Assembly: GCA_902799655.1 (NCBI GenBank)
Contig: CADCBH010000004.1
Span: forward strand, 124,001-188,000
Reading direction: 5' to 3'
DNA: 64,000 nt
DNA from: an uncultured Bacteroidales bacterium
GTDB taxonomy: Bacteria; Bacteroidota; Bacteroidia; Bacteroidales; Bacteroidaceae
How positions within the stretch are numbered: position 1 is the stretch's first letter; each line of letters starts with the position of its first letter. The position numbers were made by a program, and so were the translations under genes. Shown here one piece after another: positions 27,250-36,014 of this stretch. Below the pieces are notes generated by a model. That model searched no databases and had not been told where the DNA came from. It saw nothing but the letters and a program-made list of their open reading frames with translations.

Positions 27250-29148
27250 TTATTCATTTCCGTCTTTATCTTTATCAACCTCCTCAGGTTTCTCGTCTAA
27301 CTTCTCAGGGTTCGCGTTGCCTTGAACGGGAGTACCCATACCATCCTGTAGATTGCTACCTTTAAGCGTACCAGAAGCTGTGACATTCTTAGCTTCAATC
27401 TCAGTGCCTGTCAGCTTATCCTTGATGGTGGCTTTTCCTTCTACGGTCAACTCGCCAGACAAGATCGTCTTATCACCGCCCAACGAGGCTTTGCCATCCT
27501 TGAAGCAGACAAACGACTTCTTATCGCCGATTGTACCGACAGTAGCCATTTTCTTGTTTAACAGTTTGGTAGACTCTTCTGCCATAATCTGTACCATTTT
27601 GGCAACACGTTCCTTCGATTTCTTCTCGCTATTCTTATAACCCACAGAGATGTTCTCTGAAAGAATATAAGCTACGCTGTCTTCAGCCATGTCGCCACTC
27701 TTGTCTTTCTCGACGAGGAAATTACCCAAATCGTCTTTCTTCATCTCCTTCTTGTGCTCTACGTCGAGCGATTGCAGCTTGATCTTCTTGGAGTTGACTT
27801 TGAACTTACCCGTAGCCTTACCCTCACTGTCGTTGGTGCCGATAGTGACGTTCTCCGTATGGATGTTGAACGAGCTATTCATTGCCAGTGCTTTCTCTTC
27901 GAACTTATCCTTGTCGGTCTGTTCGTAGTTTACAGACTCGAAGTTTAGGGTTTTCGACTCCAGCGTTATCTTACCATTGGCAGCCAGCGGGTACTTACCA
28001 GTCTTGATCTTACTATTTTCATCATAGGTAAGATCATTGCTCTCACGTGTTGAAACCTTCACGTTACGAGCCTCGATATCTACACGTCCCTTTGCTGCGA
28101 GTTTCTCATCCTTCTCGTGGGTATGAACCTTGACATAGTTGCCACGGATATCGATAGCTGCCTCTGGATTGGTACGCCAGTTACCATCGCCGTCAACAGA
28201 ATGGACGTTGATCTGTTCACCCTTAAGTGATAGTTTACTACCAGTCGTCTCTTTATCGAAATTGGCTTTAGCGCTATCAACTGCCGAATCCTCACTCGTA
28301 AGATTGGCCAATTCGCGTTCTACCTCTGCTAGGCGGGAAACATTATTAGCATAATCTATCATGTGCTTGTAGAAGAATGGGATTTTCGTCTTCAGACGGA
28401 CATTAAGTTCGTCAATAGCGAGGATATTCGTCTTGCGCAGATCAACATCATCAGCTTCTAGGTCAGTCTGATCTTTCAAAATAGCGTCGAATTTAGTAAT
28501 ATCTTCATTAATAGCAGTTGCTATGTTGCCAATACTTGTTGTTAAATCCGATTTCTCCTTATTTAACGAATCCTTCAGGACTTTGATAGCCTCCTTTTTC
28601 TTGGTATTACCTAAAGTAGCGGCAACCGTGATGCCCTTCTCGGCAGAAATAGTGATACCCTCCGTTGCATTTGGAGACAAAAAAGTTCCCTTCTTTTGGG
28701 CATCAATAACGGGTGATTTGCTATCAATGAGGATGCTGCGAGCCTGTGAAATGATCGACGAGTTTTCATAAACAACAGCCTCTTTACCATCAATACCTGG
28801 GTCGACAGCTATCTGACTAATAGCATTGGCACGCAGATTGATGCTACCGCCACTACCTACACCATCAATGCCGAGTTTGCCACCACGGATAATGATTTCA
28901 CCACCACCTTTCAGTTCACCACTCTTTTCGACATTGCCAATGATGATTTTTGGAGCAGAGAGTATAATACACTCATTGTCCCTGATATATTGACCACCGG
29001 TAGATTCATCAACTAACTCAGCTTTCAAGGCTGCAATTTGCTGTTTACACTTATGGATTTCATCTAAGGCATCATTGACTTTACCTTTAAAATCGAATAC
29101 CTCTTTTTTCCAATCGGCCAGTATCGTATCTTTAAATTGCTTTGCCAT
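27250..29148 (-). CDS. VgrG-associated beta-repeat/coiled-coil protein, copy C
   Basis: 632 residues, third paralogue of this family. Same landmarks: IILSAPKIIIGNV, GSINLRANAIS, VDPGIDGKEAVVYE, coiled coil (~185-300) with NILAIDELNVRL, strand repeats such as GKITLESKTLNFES, and C-terminal LTGTEIEAKNVT with LQDGM. It ends with an acidic K/D/E tail. It follows VgrG3 by 17 bases. The strict pairing with VgrG in all three cassettes suggests a stable or sequential interaction with the spike. Confidence 0.65.
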   Translation of the reverse strand: MAKQFKDTILADWKKEVFDFKGKVNDALDEIHKCKQQIAALKAELVDESTGGQYIRDNECIILSAPKIIIGNVEKSGELKGGGEIIIRGGKLGIDGVGSGGSINLRANAISQIAVDPGIDGKEAVVYENSSIISQARSILIDSKSPVIDAQKKGTFLSPNATEGITISAEKGITVAATLGNTKKKEAIKVLKDSLNKEKSDLTTSIGNIATAINEDITKFDAILKDQTDLEADDVDLRKTNILAIDELNVRLKTKIPFFYKHMIDYANNVSRLAEVERELANLTSEDSAVDSAKANFDKETTGSKLSLKGEQINVHSVDGDGNWRTNPEAAIDIRGNYVKVHTHEKDEKLAAKGRVDIEARNVKVSTRESNDLTYDENSKIKTGKYPLAANGKITLESKTLNFESVNYEQTDKDKFEEKALAMNSSFNIHTENVTIGTNDSEGKATGKFKVNSKKIKLQSLDVEHKKEMKKDDLGNFLVEKDKSGDMAEDSVAYILSENISVGYKNSEKKSKERVAKMVQIMAEESTKLLNKKMATVGTIGDKKSFVCFKDGKASLGGDKTILSGELTVEGKATIKDKLTGTEIEAKNVTASGTLKGSNLQDGMGTPVQGNANPEKLDEKPEEVDKDKDGNE

Positions 29149-29165
29149 AGTTGTCTACTCCTTAA

Positions 29166-32100
29166 TTAAATATTTGCTAATAAGTCTTTCAGCTGCTTGT
29201 CGTAACCATCGACATTCGGGGTACGGTTCAGCACGCCATTGACGATATTGATAGTTTCATTCTTGCCCTTATCGGCGAACAGGATCTCACCTTGCTTGCA
29301 TGTATCCCATACCTGATTCTCATTATAGGTGACGAAGGGGTTCAGATTTTTGGTCATACTCTCTTTGAATTTGTCGCCAATAGCACTGCTTACCTTACCT
29401 GCTACCGATAACGATTTATCATAGTCATCGAGCATTTTGACATACTTTTCCCACTTGGCATCATTACCATAGTCATCTTTGGATGAGAAGATCTCTGGAA
29501 GATTAGTGCCCTCCGGACATTGAGCCACTACTTTCAGTTTGCCAATCAATTTCTCAATCATCATGCGCTTAAGCTCTTTCTTGTTTGCAGCTGAACCAAT
29601 GGCGTCTAATGAACTAGTGAAGTCCTCCGTCTTACCCTTGATCTTTCCGACAAATTCAGGGAACATATTATCGGCCAATGACTTACGTATCTGGTTCATC
29701 TCTTCACAGTATGTATTTGGGTCATCAGGGAATTCCTGTTCAGACCATTCTTTGACCTTATTAAGAAGGAATGGAGCTATTGGACGTGCTGCATTCAAAA
29801 AGTCTCTTATTTCAGTTCTATTTTCATTCGTGTTGTTTTCACTAAACGTCACGTCAGCCAATTCGAAATTTTTAGTCGAATTACAAAGAACCTCAAATAA
29901 CTTGGTCTTGTCAGGTTTTGTCAATTTGTTGAAGTTCGGGTGACTCTTTACAGGATCAAGTGACTGTTTACAATTATCATATAAAGTAGCTATACTATTA
30001 TACCATTCGTCGACCTTATCATTGATCTTTAAGATGCTCTTCGACAACTTCAATTTCTTGACATTGTCTTCGTCCTTCTTCTTCAGACCGTTGGCACTAT
30101 AGCCCCTATTGGGGATAGCCACCTTACCACCACCTGCAGCGAGCAGCATATAGCGACCCGACTGGAGAGACATTGTGCCTGATACTGGCTTGCAGAAACA
30201 CTCGAAAAGCGAACGAGCAAGACTCATATCAGTGAAAGGTGCCAATTCTGTGGAAACCAAATTGTCCACTACACCTTTAGCCAAATCACCCAGGGTGCCT
30301 CCATCGTGCTCCTTCTCATCGATATTCTTGCCCGAGACGATCTTGACCTCATTACCTGCTTCAAGAGTAATGTTCTTTCCAGCAATCTTGATGTCACCGT
30401 TGGGAGCCGAGATGGTAATGCCCGTAAAGGCATTGATATCCACCTTACCAAAAGGCGAATTAATAGACACAGCACGCTTGGTGGCCGATGCATCGATTTT
30501 ATACAGACCCCACTTGTCGCAAATGGTTACGCCTCCAGCAAATACGTTGTCTTTTCCGGTGGGAATACCCATATCCTTGAAATCAAACGAAGTCAACTTG
30601 ATATACTTTTCTATCTGCGAGACAGCTGGAACAATGCCACCAATGAAGTCGGTTACCGAATCGTCATCATTAAACTGGATAGAGTGTCCTCGCTGTGAGG
30701 CAATAATGCGTGAAGGCTTTGAAAGAGAACTTCTGCCAGTATATAACACACCGATAACATAAGGATGTTCGATATTGCCATTCTCATAGTCTACCAACAC
30801 CTCATCACCCTGGTTTGGCTGGAAATAGAATCCACCCTTGCTATCGCCCGAGTCGTTGGGGGCAAAAGGTACTGCCATACGAATCCAAGGTGAGCATGCA
30901 TCACTTTCCATCTGCCAAGGATAACGGATACAGACACGACCAAAGCCTTGGGGATCACCACTCACTGCAACAAAGGCGCGCTGGGTTCCTGATGTCTTGC
31001 TGAAAGGAACTATTCTTGGCGGACAGGGGACTGTCAACGTGGTGTCCGAATCGTTCACTTTGACGGTTGCTGAATAGCAGGGCATCAGTACGAGACGCTG
31101 TTCGATAGGCTCATTGCAATCGCTCTTCAGCACTTCCTCCACATCGACAACAATGTATTTGGAATATGCCTTCGGAGACTCTGAAGCCTCGTTGGCAGCG
31201 ACGGTGGCCTTACTCTCGAAAACCACATACTGTCCCAGTGAGAATGATTTCTGCTGTGAGCCAACATTTACCTTTACCATCTTAGCAGAAACGTTGTCGA
31301 TGGCCTTAGATACAAACTGGTAGAATTTGTGAGACAATCCTTGACGGAAATCCGGATTTTTCTTCTGATCTTCTTCCGTGAGCATAGAACCATACAGGCG
31401 AGCCGTCTTCTTGGTAGAATCATACTGTTCACTTGCATGCAGGTTGGCACCACTGCCATCAGTTGACTTCACATAGAAGTCATTACCCTTGCGGTTAGCC
31501 TTCAACATCTTGCCCGTTGCACTTAGCGCAGCATCAGCCCATCTTACAGCAAATTTGGAAATCATAGAGCTAACGCTTGACATACTCAGAATAGCATTCA
31601 GGTCTTTGCAAATCTCAGTCCAGGCATCAGTAAACATCGCCTCAGCAAAGGTCATAAAGCTATCTTCCTCGAAGTCCATCCCCAGATAATCCTCGAAGGG
31701 GAACTCGTCATAAGCGACATAGTTCTTGCTGCTATACAGTGTGGGGGACGACTCCATTGTGTTAACGAAACGGGTCTCAACATCAGAGATGACCGACGAA
31801 CAGATGTTCTCGTAGTTAACAGAGAGAGCATTATCCAGATAGATGTCAACATCCTTAGTCTCAGGGGCACTATCGGCAGCCAAACCCAGATTGAGTTTGC
31901 CGCCCTCATAGAAGAAGAATTCACCGCAACGATTGGCGGTACGTGCCACTAAGTCGTAGAAGCTCTCGTTATATTGCACCAGATAGGGCTGCAGAAACTC
32001 GCGAGGCTTCACCTTCTTACTTTCATCCGACTCGCTCGAGTCGACATAGAAATAGTTCAAGAAACGGAGGTTCTTGAAATCCGTATTATTGGCTGTAAAG

Positions 32101-32567
32101 CCCGCCTTGGCCATGATGGTGTTGTCCGCCACACTCAGGATGTCAGACGACAACTTCTGGTTTACATACGTCTTACAGAATTTATTCTGAGTCAACTTAT
32201 GATCCGGACTATATATATGGAGTGTCACATAGACATACTGTCCATCGCTGAGGCGACGGTATTCAGGACATACTGTATGGACATAGTAGCCTTCTGCCAC
32301 TGTTGCCTTATCATCAGATAGTGTAACAACCTTCTTCGAGAACAGGTCAACAACCTTGTCAAGAGCTGGTGCTGTCTTCGTAGCAGACGTGCTAGATTCT
32401 TTCATCTGAATCTTAGCGATGATATGGCCAGGCGTAAACATCTTCTTATGATAACGAAGACTAATCAGTGAGAGTGCATAGCTTTTGCTGTCAATTTGGA
32501 CGGTCACCTCACTGCTGTATTGGATGGTCGTTGCGTCGATTTTTAGATTGAGCTTCGATATGTTCAT
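29166..32567 (-). CDS. tssI: Type VI secretion spike protein VgrG, copy 3
   Basis: 1133 residues. gp27-like base ~1-530 with YNESFYDLVARTANRCGEFF at 199-218, OB fold ~538-610 (DPQGFGRVCIRYPW, QGDEVLVDYENG), beta-stalk ~690-747 (FGKVDINAFTGITISAPNGD, EAGNEVKIVSG) and helical C-terminus ending GEILFADKGK. First VgrG after the hcp genes. Unlike copies 1 and 2 it has a TssD-like gene rather than an RRF-like gene directly upstream (21-base gap). Confidence 0.9.
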   Translation of the reverse strand: MNISKLNLKIDATTIQYSSEVTVQIDSKSYALSLISLRYHKKMFTPGHIIAKIQMKESSTSATKTAPALDKVVDLFSKKVVTLSDDKATVAEGYYVHTVCPEYRRLSDGQYVYVTLHIYSPDHKLTQNKFCKTYVNQKLSSDILSVADNTIMAKAGFTANNTDFKNLRFLNYFYVDSSESDESKKVKPREFLQPYLVQYNESFYDLVARTANRCGEFFFYEGGKLNLGLAADSAPETKDVDIYLDNALSVNYENICSSVISDVETRFVNTMESSPTLYSSKNYVAYDEFPFEDYLGMDFEEDSFMTFAEAMFTDAWTEICKDLNAILSMSSVSSMISKFAVRWADAALSATGKMLKANRKGNDFYVKSTDGSGANLHASEQYDSTKKTARLYGSMLTEEDQKKNPDFRQGLSHKFYQFVSKAIDNVSAKMVKVNVGSQQKSFSLGQYVVFESKATVAANEASESPKAYSKYIVVDVEEVLKSDCNEPIEQRLVLMPCYSATVKVNDSDTTLTVPCPPRIVPFSKTSGTQRAFVAVSGDPQGFGRVCIRYPWQMESDACSPWIRMAVPFAPNDSGDSKGGFYFQPNQGDEVLVDYENGNIEHPYVIGVLYTGRSSLSKPSRIIASQRGHSIQFNDDDSVTDFIGGIVPAVSQIEKYIKLTSFDFKDMGIPTGKDNVFAGGVTICDKWGLYKIDASATKRAVSINSPFGKVDINAFTGITISAPNGDIKIAGKNITLEAGNEVKIVSGKNIDEKEHDGGTLGDLAKGVVDNLVSTELAPFTDMSLARSLFECFCKPVSGTMSLQSGRYMLLAAGGGKVAIPNRGYSANGLKKKDEDNVKKLKLSKSILKINDKVDEWYNSIATLYDNCKQSLDPVKSHPNFNKLTKPDKTKLFEVLCNSTKNFELADVTFSENNTNENRTEIRDFLNAARPIAPFLLNKVKEWSEQEFPDDPNTYCEEMNQIRKSLADNMFPEFVGKIKGKTEDFTSSLDAIGSAANKKELKRMMIEKLIGKLKVVAQCPEGTNLPEIFSSKDDYGNDAKWEKYVKMLDDYDKSLSVAGKVSSAIGDKFKESMTKNLNPFVTYNENQVWDTCKQGEILFADKGKNETINIVNGVLNRTPNVDGYDKQLKDLLANI

Positions 32568-32588
32568 AGATAGAAATAAGGAAAAAGG

Positions 32589-33086
32589 TTAATTGTTACT
32601 AATGTTCAAAACCAAATGAGTGCCACTCTTGTGGACATAAGTCAACTCGCGGGCCAACAGCTTGACATTCATCAGAGCCTGTTGCTCGTCGTTGGCAGCG
32701 TGTTCTTCCACATCAACCACGTAGCCATCGACAACAATAGCACTGTCGAAATCCTTGAATTGACCATTATCGAATGATCCATTAAAGACAAAGGAGAAGC
32801 GGTCGGCAGCCAGTTCCTTTAATTTTTCGTAGAACAGGATCTGGTCGTTGCGCATCACTCTGATGCTGAAGTCGACAATCACATTGCCGGACTGTCCATA
32901 GACAGTATTAACTTCATTTCGACTCAGCTCACAGTTGTATGAGAATTGCTGGATGGTAAATCCCTTGCTCTGCGCAAAGCGGTCTTTTAAGACCACATCG
33001 TTAAAGGAAGAGTCAGCGAATCTAGCCAAGTCGCCACTAAATATCATTACCTTTATCTCTTTCATATCTTGATCTATTTCTGCCAT
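32589..33086 (-). CDS. TssD/Hcp-like protein, divergent, 165 aa
   Basis: 165 residues, longer and more divergent than the two canonical Hcp proteins. Strand-rich with IKVMIFSGDLARFADSSFND, FSIRVMRNDQILFYEKLKE, and a C-terminal VDVEEHAANDEQQALMNVKL. The layout suggests the tube-protein or tail-tube-adaptor fold. No signal peptide. Between another TssD-like gene and VgrG3, so it could form the tube-spike junction. Assignment rests on context and fold pattern, not on a clear motif. Confidence 0.45.
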   Translation of the reverse strand: MAEIDQDMKEIKVMIFSGDLARFADSSFNDVVLKDRFAQSKGFTIQQFSYNCELSRNEVNTVYGQSGNVIVDFSIRVMRNDQILFYEKLKELAADRFSFVFNGSFDNGQFKDFDSAIVVDGYVVDVEEHAANDEQQALMNVKLLARELTYVHKSGTHLVLNISNN

Positions 33087-33164
33087 AATGTGTGTGCCTT
33101 AAATAAAAATAGGTACGCGAACATTTGTAAACGAAATTATAGTTTTGGAAGGTTTTAAAGAAGA

Positions 33165-33560
33165 CTATAGATGAGCAAACGATACGTTATCCATAGAAAC
33201 CTTCTCTGGTACGATAGACAGGGTGAGCAGTCGGCGACTGTCTTTATCGATGTCGTAATCTTCCTTGATGGAGAAACACTGCGCATCTTTAAACTCAATC
33301 TTTCTGACCTCCATATTGCTGCTCACGGTAACAGGCAACTCATAGATCAGCTTTCCCGACATGATGCTGCGGTTGATATACCACTCATAGAAGGTATAGT
33401 CGTCCGTATCTGGTGCTATCACAGTCATCTCGATGCAATCACAGCAAGGAGCCGACTCAGGATTGAACTGATTGTAGCGTCGTACAAAGCGACAACGGAA
33501 ATCAGCTACTTTGTACTGATACTGTGAGCCTGATAATGCTAATGTGGTAAGTAGTGCCAT
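33165..33560 (-). CDS. TssD/Hcp-like protein, 131 aa
   Basis: 131 residues with the strand order of Bacteroidota TssD proteins: FYEWYINRSIMSGKLIYELP followed by VRKIEFKDAQCFSIKEDYD and a final RRLLTLSIVPEKVSMDNV, matching the W...G.I.F...F.dA.c......L.i....i.... pattern of Hcp. Contains a CCDC cluster at residues 38-41. Separated from the two main hcp genes by a strong stem-loop (33579-33615), so it is probably expressed at a lower level. Possible role: specialised tube ring near the spike. Confidence 0.55.
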   Translation of the reverse strand: MALLTTLALSGSQYQYKVADFRCRFVRRYNQFNPESAPCCDCIEMTVIAPDTDDYTFYEWYINRSIMSGKLIYELPVTVSSNMEVRKIEFKDAQCFSIKEDYDIDKDSRRLLTLSIVPEKVSMDNVSFAHL

Positions 33561-33578
33561 GGGTGCGTGTTTTTTATA

Positions 33579-33615
33579 AAGGTAGCCAGCCAGCGACGGG
33601 CTAACTGGCTACCTT
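33579..33615 (-). promoter_or_regulatory. Strong stem-loop between hcp2 and the spike cluster
   Basis: Perfect 11-bp inverted repeat, AAGGTAGCCAG (33579-33589) with CTGGCTACCTT (33605-33615), and a 15-base loop. In the minus direction the stem is followed by an A-rich rather than T-rich stretch, so it is a weak candidate for an intrinsic terminator. It fits better as an mRNA processing or 3'-protection hairpin. Confidence 0.65.
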
Positions 33616-33626
33616 ATTGGTGAATA

Positions 33627-34046
33627 TTACTTCCAGGGGTTCTCAAACTTCACGGGGCCGTTCTCAAGAGTCTGGCAAACTACCTCGATCTCCTCGAAAT
33701 GCTCCTGACCGTCTTCCCAGCTCTCCTTGTAGTTGACGCAATAGTCCTTGTAGTTGACGCAATAGCATCCTGTGCCCTTCAGAGACTTCATCGTCGAACC
33801 ATCAACGGTATTGAAGAATACAACTTCCATGTCGCGTGGATCGTTGGGAGCGAGCATCCACTGCAGCAACTGGTTGTTACCATCGTTCATAGCCTTGACT
33901 CGGATGGTGACGCGTCCGCCACGAGGAATACCTGCAATCTGTCCTTCACGATCGGTTGCCTGGTCAAACTTGTAGTCAATCATCAACACTTCTCTCTTCT
34001 CGAAATCCTTGACTGCCAACTGTACCGGTGTTACATTCTCTGCCAT
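33627..34046 (-). CDS. tssD: Hcp tube protein TssD, copy 2
   Basis: 139 residues of the Bacteroidota Hcp (TssD) family, which stacks as hexameric rings inside the contractile sheath. The N-terminal half has KREVLMIDYKFDQATDREGQ and GIPRGGRVTIRVKAMNDG, close to copy 1. It differs by a 7-residue insertion, seen as a duplicated CVNYK block, caused by an exact 21-bp tandem duplication at 33724-33765. The C-terminal strand EHFEEIEVVCQTLENG is intact, so the protein should still fold. Confidence 0.85.
   Translation of the reverse strand: MAENVTPVQLAVKDFEKREVLMIDYKFDQATDREGQIAGIPRGGRVTIRVKAMNDGNNQLLQWMLAPNDPRDMEVVFFNTVDGSTMKSLKGTGCYCVNYKDYCVNYKESWEDGQEHFEEIEVVCQTLENGPVKFENPWK
33724..33765. repeat. 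Perfect 21-bp tandem duplication inside hcp copy 2
   Basis: Two identical 21-base units, 33724-33744 and 33745-33765 (unit begins TCCTTGTAGTTGACGCAATA), in frame. They add seven residues (DYCVNYK) relative to copy 1. Perfect identity of the units suggests a recent or length-variable event. Confidence 0.9.
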
Positions 34047-34108
34047 AATATGTTTCCTTTCTATTCTTTAATTCTTAACTATTATTTTTTAACTCTCATT
34101 CCGAAGCA

Positions 34109-34501
34109 TTATGCCCATTCGTTCTCGTATTTCACTGAACCTACCTCGAGCTGCTTGCAGGTGATGGTGACTTCCTCGAAGTGACCCAACTTGTCTTCCC
34201 ACTTCTCTTCGAAATTAACGCAGTAGCCATTGGTGAACTTGATGCTCTTCATAGCCTTGCCGGTCTTTGTCTCCAGGAAGTCGATTGAACCGTTCTTCGG
34301 CAGATTGCGCTCTGTCATCCAAGCGAGCAGATCAGGAGTACCATCGTTCAGAGCCTTTACTCGTACGCAGAGTTTACCACCGCGGGGGATACCGGCCATC
34401 TGGCCCTCTACGTCTGTTGACTGATTGAACTCGTAAGTTACCTTCATCACTTCACGGTCCTTGTAACCGTCGTTAAGCACTTTTTCGTCTAGTTCCAACA
34501 A
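34109..34501 (-). CDS. tssD: Hcp tube protein TssD, copy 1
   Basis: 130 residues; canonical Bacteroidota TssD with DREVMKVTYEFNQSTDVEGQ, GIPRGGKLCVRVKALNDGTP, and a final strand FEEVTITCKQLEVGSVKYEN. The frame has no ATG before the conserved part: a stop lies upstream and the only candidates are TTG codons at 34501/34498 or a GTG at residue 8. I use TTG at 34501, which gives a family-typical N-terminus. It lies just after tssC and a large stem-loop. Hcp is the inner tube and often the most abundant T6SS product. Confidence 0.82.
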   Translation of the reverse strand: MLELDEKVLNDGYKDREVMKVTYEFNQSTDVEGQMAGIPRGGKLCVRVKALNDGTPDLLAWMTERNLPKNGSIDFLETKTGKAMKSIKFTNGYCVNFEEKWEDKLGHFEEVTITCKQLEVGSVKYENEWA

Positions 34502-34538
34502 ATAACAACTTTTTCTTGGTTTTTAGTTCAGACAGTAA

Positions 34539-34592
34539 ACTGCATTTCGGACAAACCAGGGGAAGACCCCCGATTTCTGTCCGAAATGCAGT
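34539..34592 (-). promoter_or_regulatory. Large stem-loop between tssC and hcp1
   Basis: Perfect 15-bp arms, ACTGCATTTCGGACA (34539-34553) and its complement at 34578-34592. The loop holds a second GGGG/CCCC hairpin (34559-34570). It is 10 bases past the tssC stop. In the minus direction it is followed by TTTACTG, a poor T-tract. It may be a partial terminator or an RNA-processing site that separates tssC from the hcp message. Confidence 0.75.
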
Positions 34593-34602
34593 GATTTTTA
34601 TC

Positions 34603-35961
34603 TTATTCAAGGGCTGCCTGCTTGTCTTTCTTGTCAGCAGCAACCTTGATGATAAAGTTCTTGGCAGCATAGAACGGCGTCAAGGTGATGTCGCAGGTGA
34701 TCTGCTTGGTGACAGGATCCTGGCGGGGCTCACCGATCTCGTAGTTCTGGAACAGGTTGCCATAGCCCTTGTACTGATTCAGGAACTCCTGAATCTTAGA
34801 CTTCAGGTTCTTGGGGCTGTTGTATGGATCCCAGTTCTCGAGGGCTACCTCATGTACGAAGTTCATCAGCACCTTCTTGACCCAGTCGAACACGCGAACG
34901 ATAGGATACTCCTTCATAGCGTCGAGGTCGCCGTTGTACAGAGTGGTGTTGTTGAAAGCCATCACACGGCCTTCGCTGTAAACCATCGGAATCACCTGGT
35001 TGTCCATCAGGGCAGCAATCTCCGACTTCAGCAGGTCGCTCTTAACGCCCTTCACGCCATCCAGTGTACCATACTTCTTACCACCGGCACCCTGTGCCAT
35101 ATTGGCGGTCTCGTTGTACAGCTTACCGCAGAGTGCAGCAGAAGGAGCGATATAGAATGCCTTTGTATCTTCCTCGTCGGTTGACATCTTCTCTGCCTCA
35201 CGGCCTACAATCCAGTTAGCGCACATCACAACGTTCATCAGCTCCTGATCGCTGTCGCGATAGCTCTCGGTATTAGCCTGCAGGTCGTCGAATGAGTACT
35301 CGTCAGCATGGTCGGTGAGCAGCATCACCTTATACTTGAAGGCCATCTTAGCCCACTGCAAGAGGTCAACCTTATCGTTCAGCACAGCACCAGGAATACA
35401 TACGAGACTGTAAGCATCCTTCAGGCTCAGGCGGTCGAAACCATTGCGCAGCAGGTTCTCTACCTCGTTAGCGAAACCAGAGTCTGCATCGGCGATGTCT
35501 TCCTTCACTACGTTGATGATACGCAGGTTCTTCACCTTGTCAGTACCGCAGGTCTTGAAGAATGAATCGAGCTCACGGTATGAACGCTCCAGATCCTTGG
35601 TAGCATAGAGCGCATCGGTGATACCCTGCTTCAGGACACCATTATACTTCTCCTCTTCCTGCTTGCAGGCATCAGCATAACCTGTAGCACTCTCAATATC
35701 TGACTGGTCGAGCAGTTCCAGCCAGCGGGTAATCTCACGAGCCAGGCCCTCTCTCTTGTCCTTGAAACGCTTGTCCTTCAGGAATATGTCCTTGGCTGCC
35801 TTGCGGGCAGGGTTCATATTGTCTGCATCGGGCATGAAGCCACGAATAGCGTTGAAGCCACCAAAAGCGGATAGCAGCTTCGATACGTCTTTACCTTTCT
35901 CTTGTAACTCGGCACCAGCCTGTTCAGCGGCCTGTGCTTTCTGCATTTCTGTATCTGCCAT
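34603..35961 (-). CDS. tssC: T6SS contractile sheath large subunit TssC
   Basis: 452 residues of the Bacteroidota-type TssC family. With TssB it forms the contractile sheath around the Hcp tube. Visible landmarks are GFNAIRGFMPDADNMNPARK near the N-terminus, KNLRIINVVKEDI, VCIPGAVLNDKVDLLQWAKM, and a conserved C-terminal region with VFDWVKKVLMNFVHEVALEN and ITCDITLTPFYAAKNFIIKV. 53 bases downstream of tssB and before the stem-loop and hcp1. Confidence 0.9.
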   Translation of the reverse strand: MADTEMQKAQAAEQAGAELQEKGKDVSKLLSAFGGFNAIRGFMPDADNMNPARKAAKDIFLKDKRFKDKREGLAREITRWLELLDQSDIESATGYADACKQEEEKYNGVLKQGITDALYATKDLERSYRELDSFFKTCGTDKVKNLRIINVVKEDIADADSGFANEVENLLRNGFDRLSLKDAYSLVCIPGAVLNDKVDLLQWAKMAFKYKVMLLTDHADEYSFDDLQANTESYRDSDQELMNVVMCANWIVGREAEKMSTDEEDTKAFYIAPSAALCGKLYNETANMAQGAGGKKYGTLDGVKGVKSDLLKSEIAALMDNQVIPMVYSEGRVMAFNNTTLYNGDLDAMKEYPIVRVFDWVKKVLMNFVHEVALENWDPYNSPKNLKSKIQEFLNQYKGYGNLFQNYEIGEPRQDPVTKQITCDITLTPFYAAKNFIIKVAADKKDKQAALE

Positions 35962-36014
35962 AGTGTTTACTATTTACGATTTTCTATATACTATATTATA
36001 TATACCTTATTATA

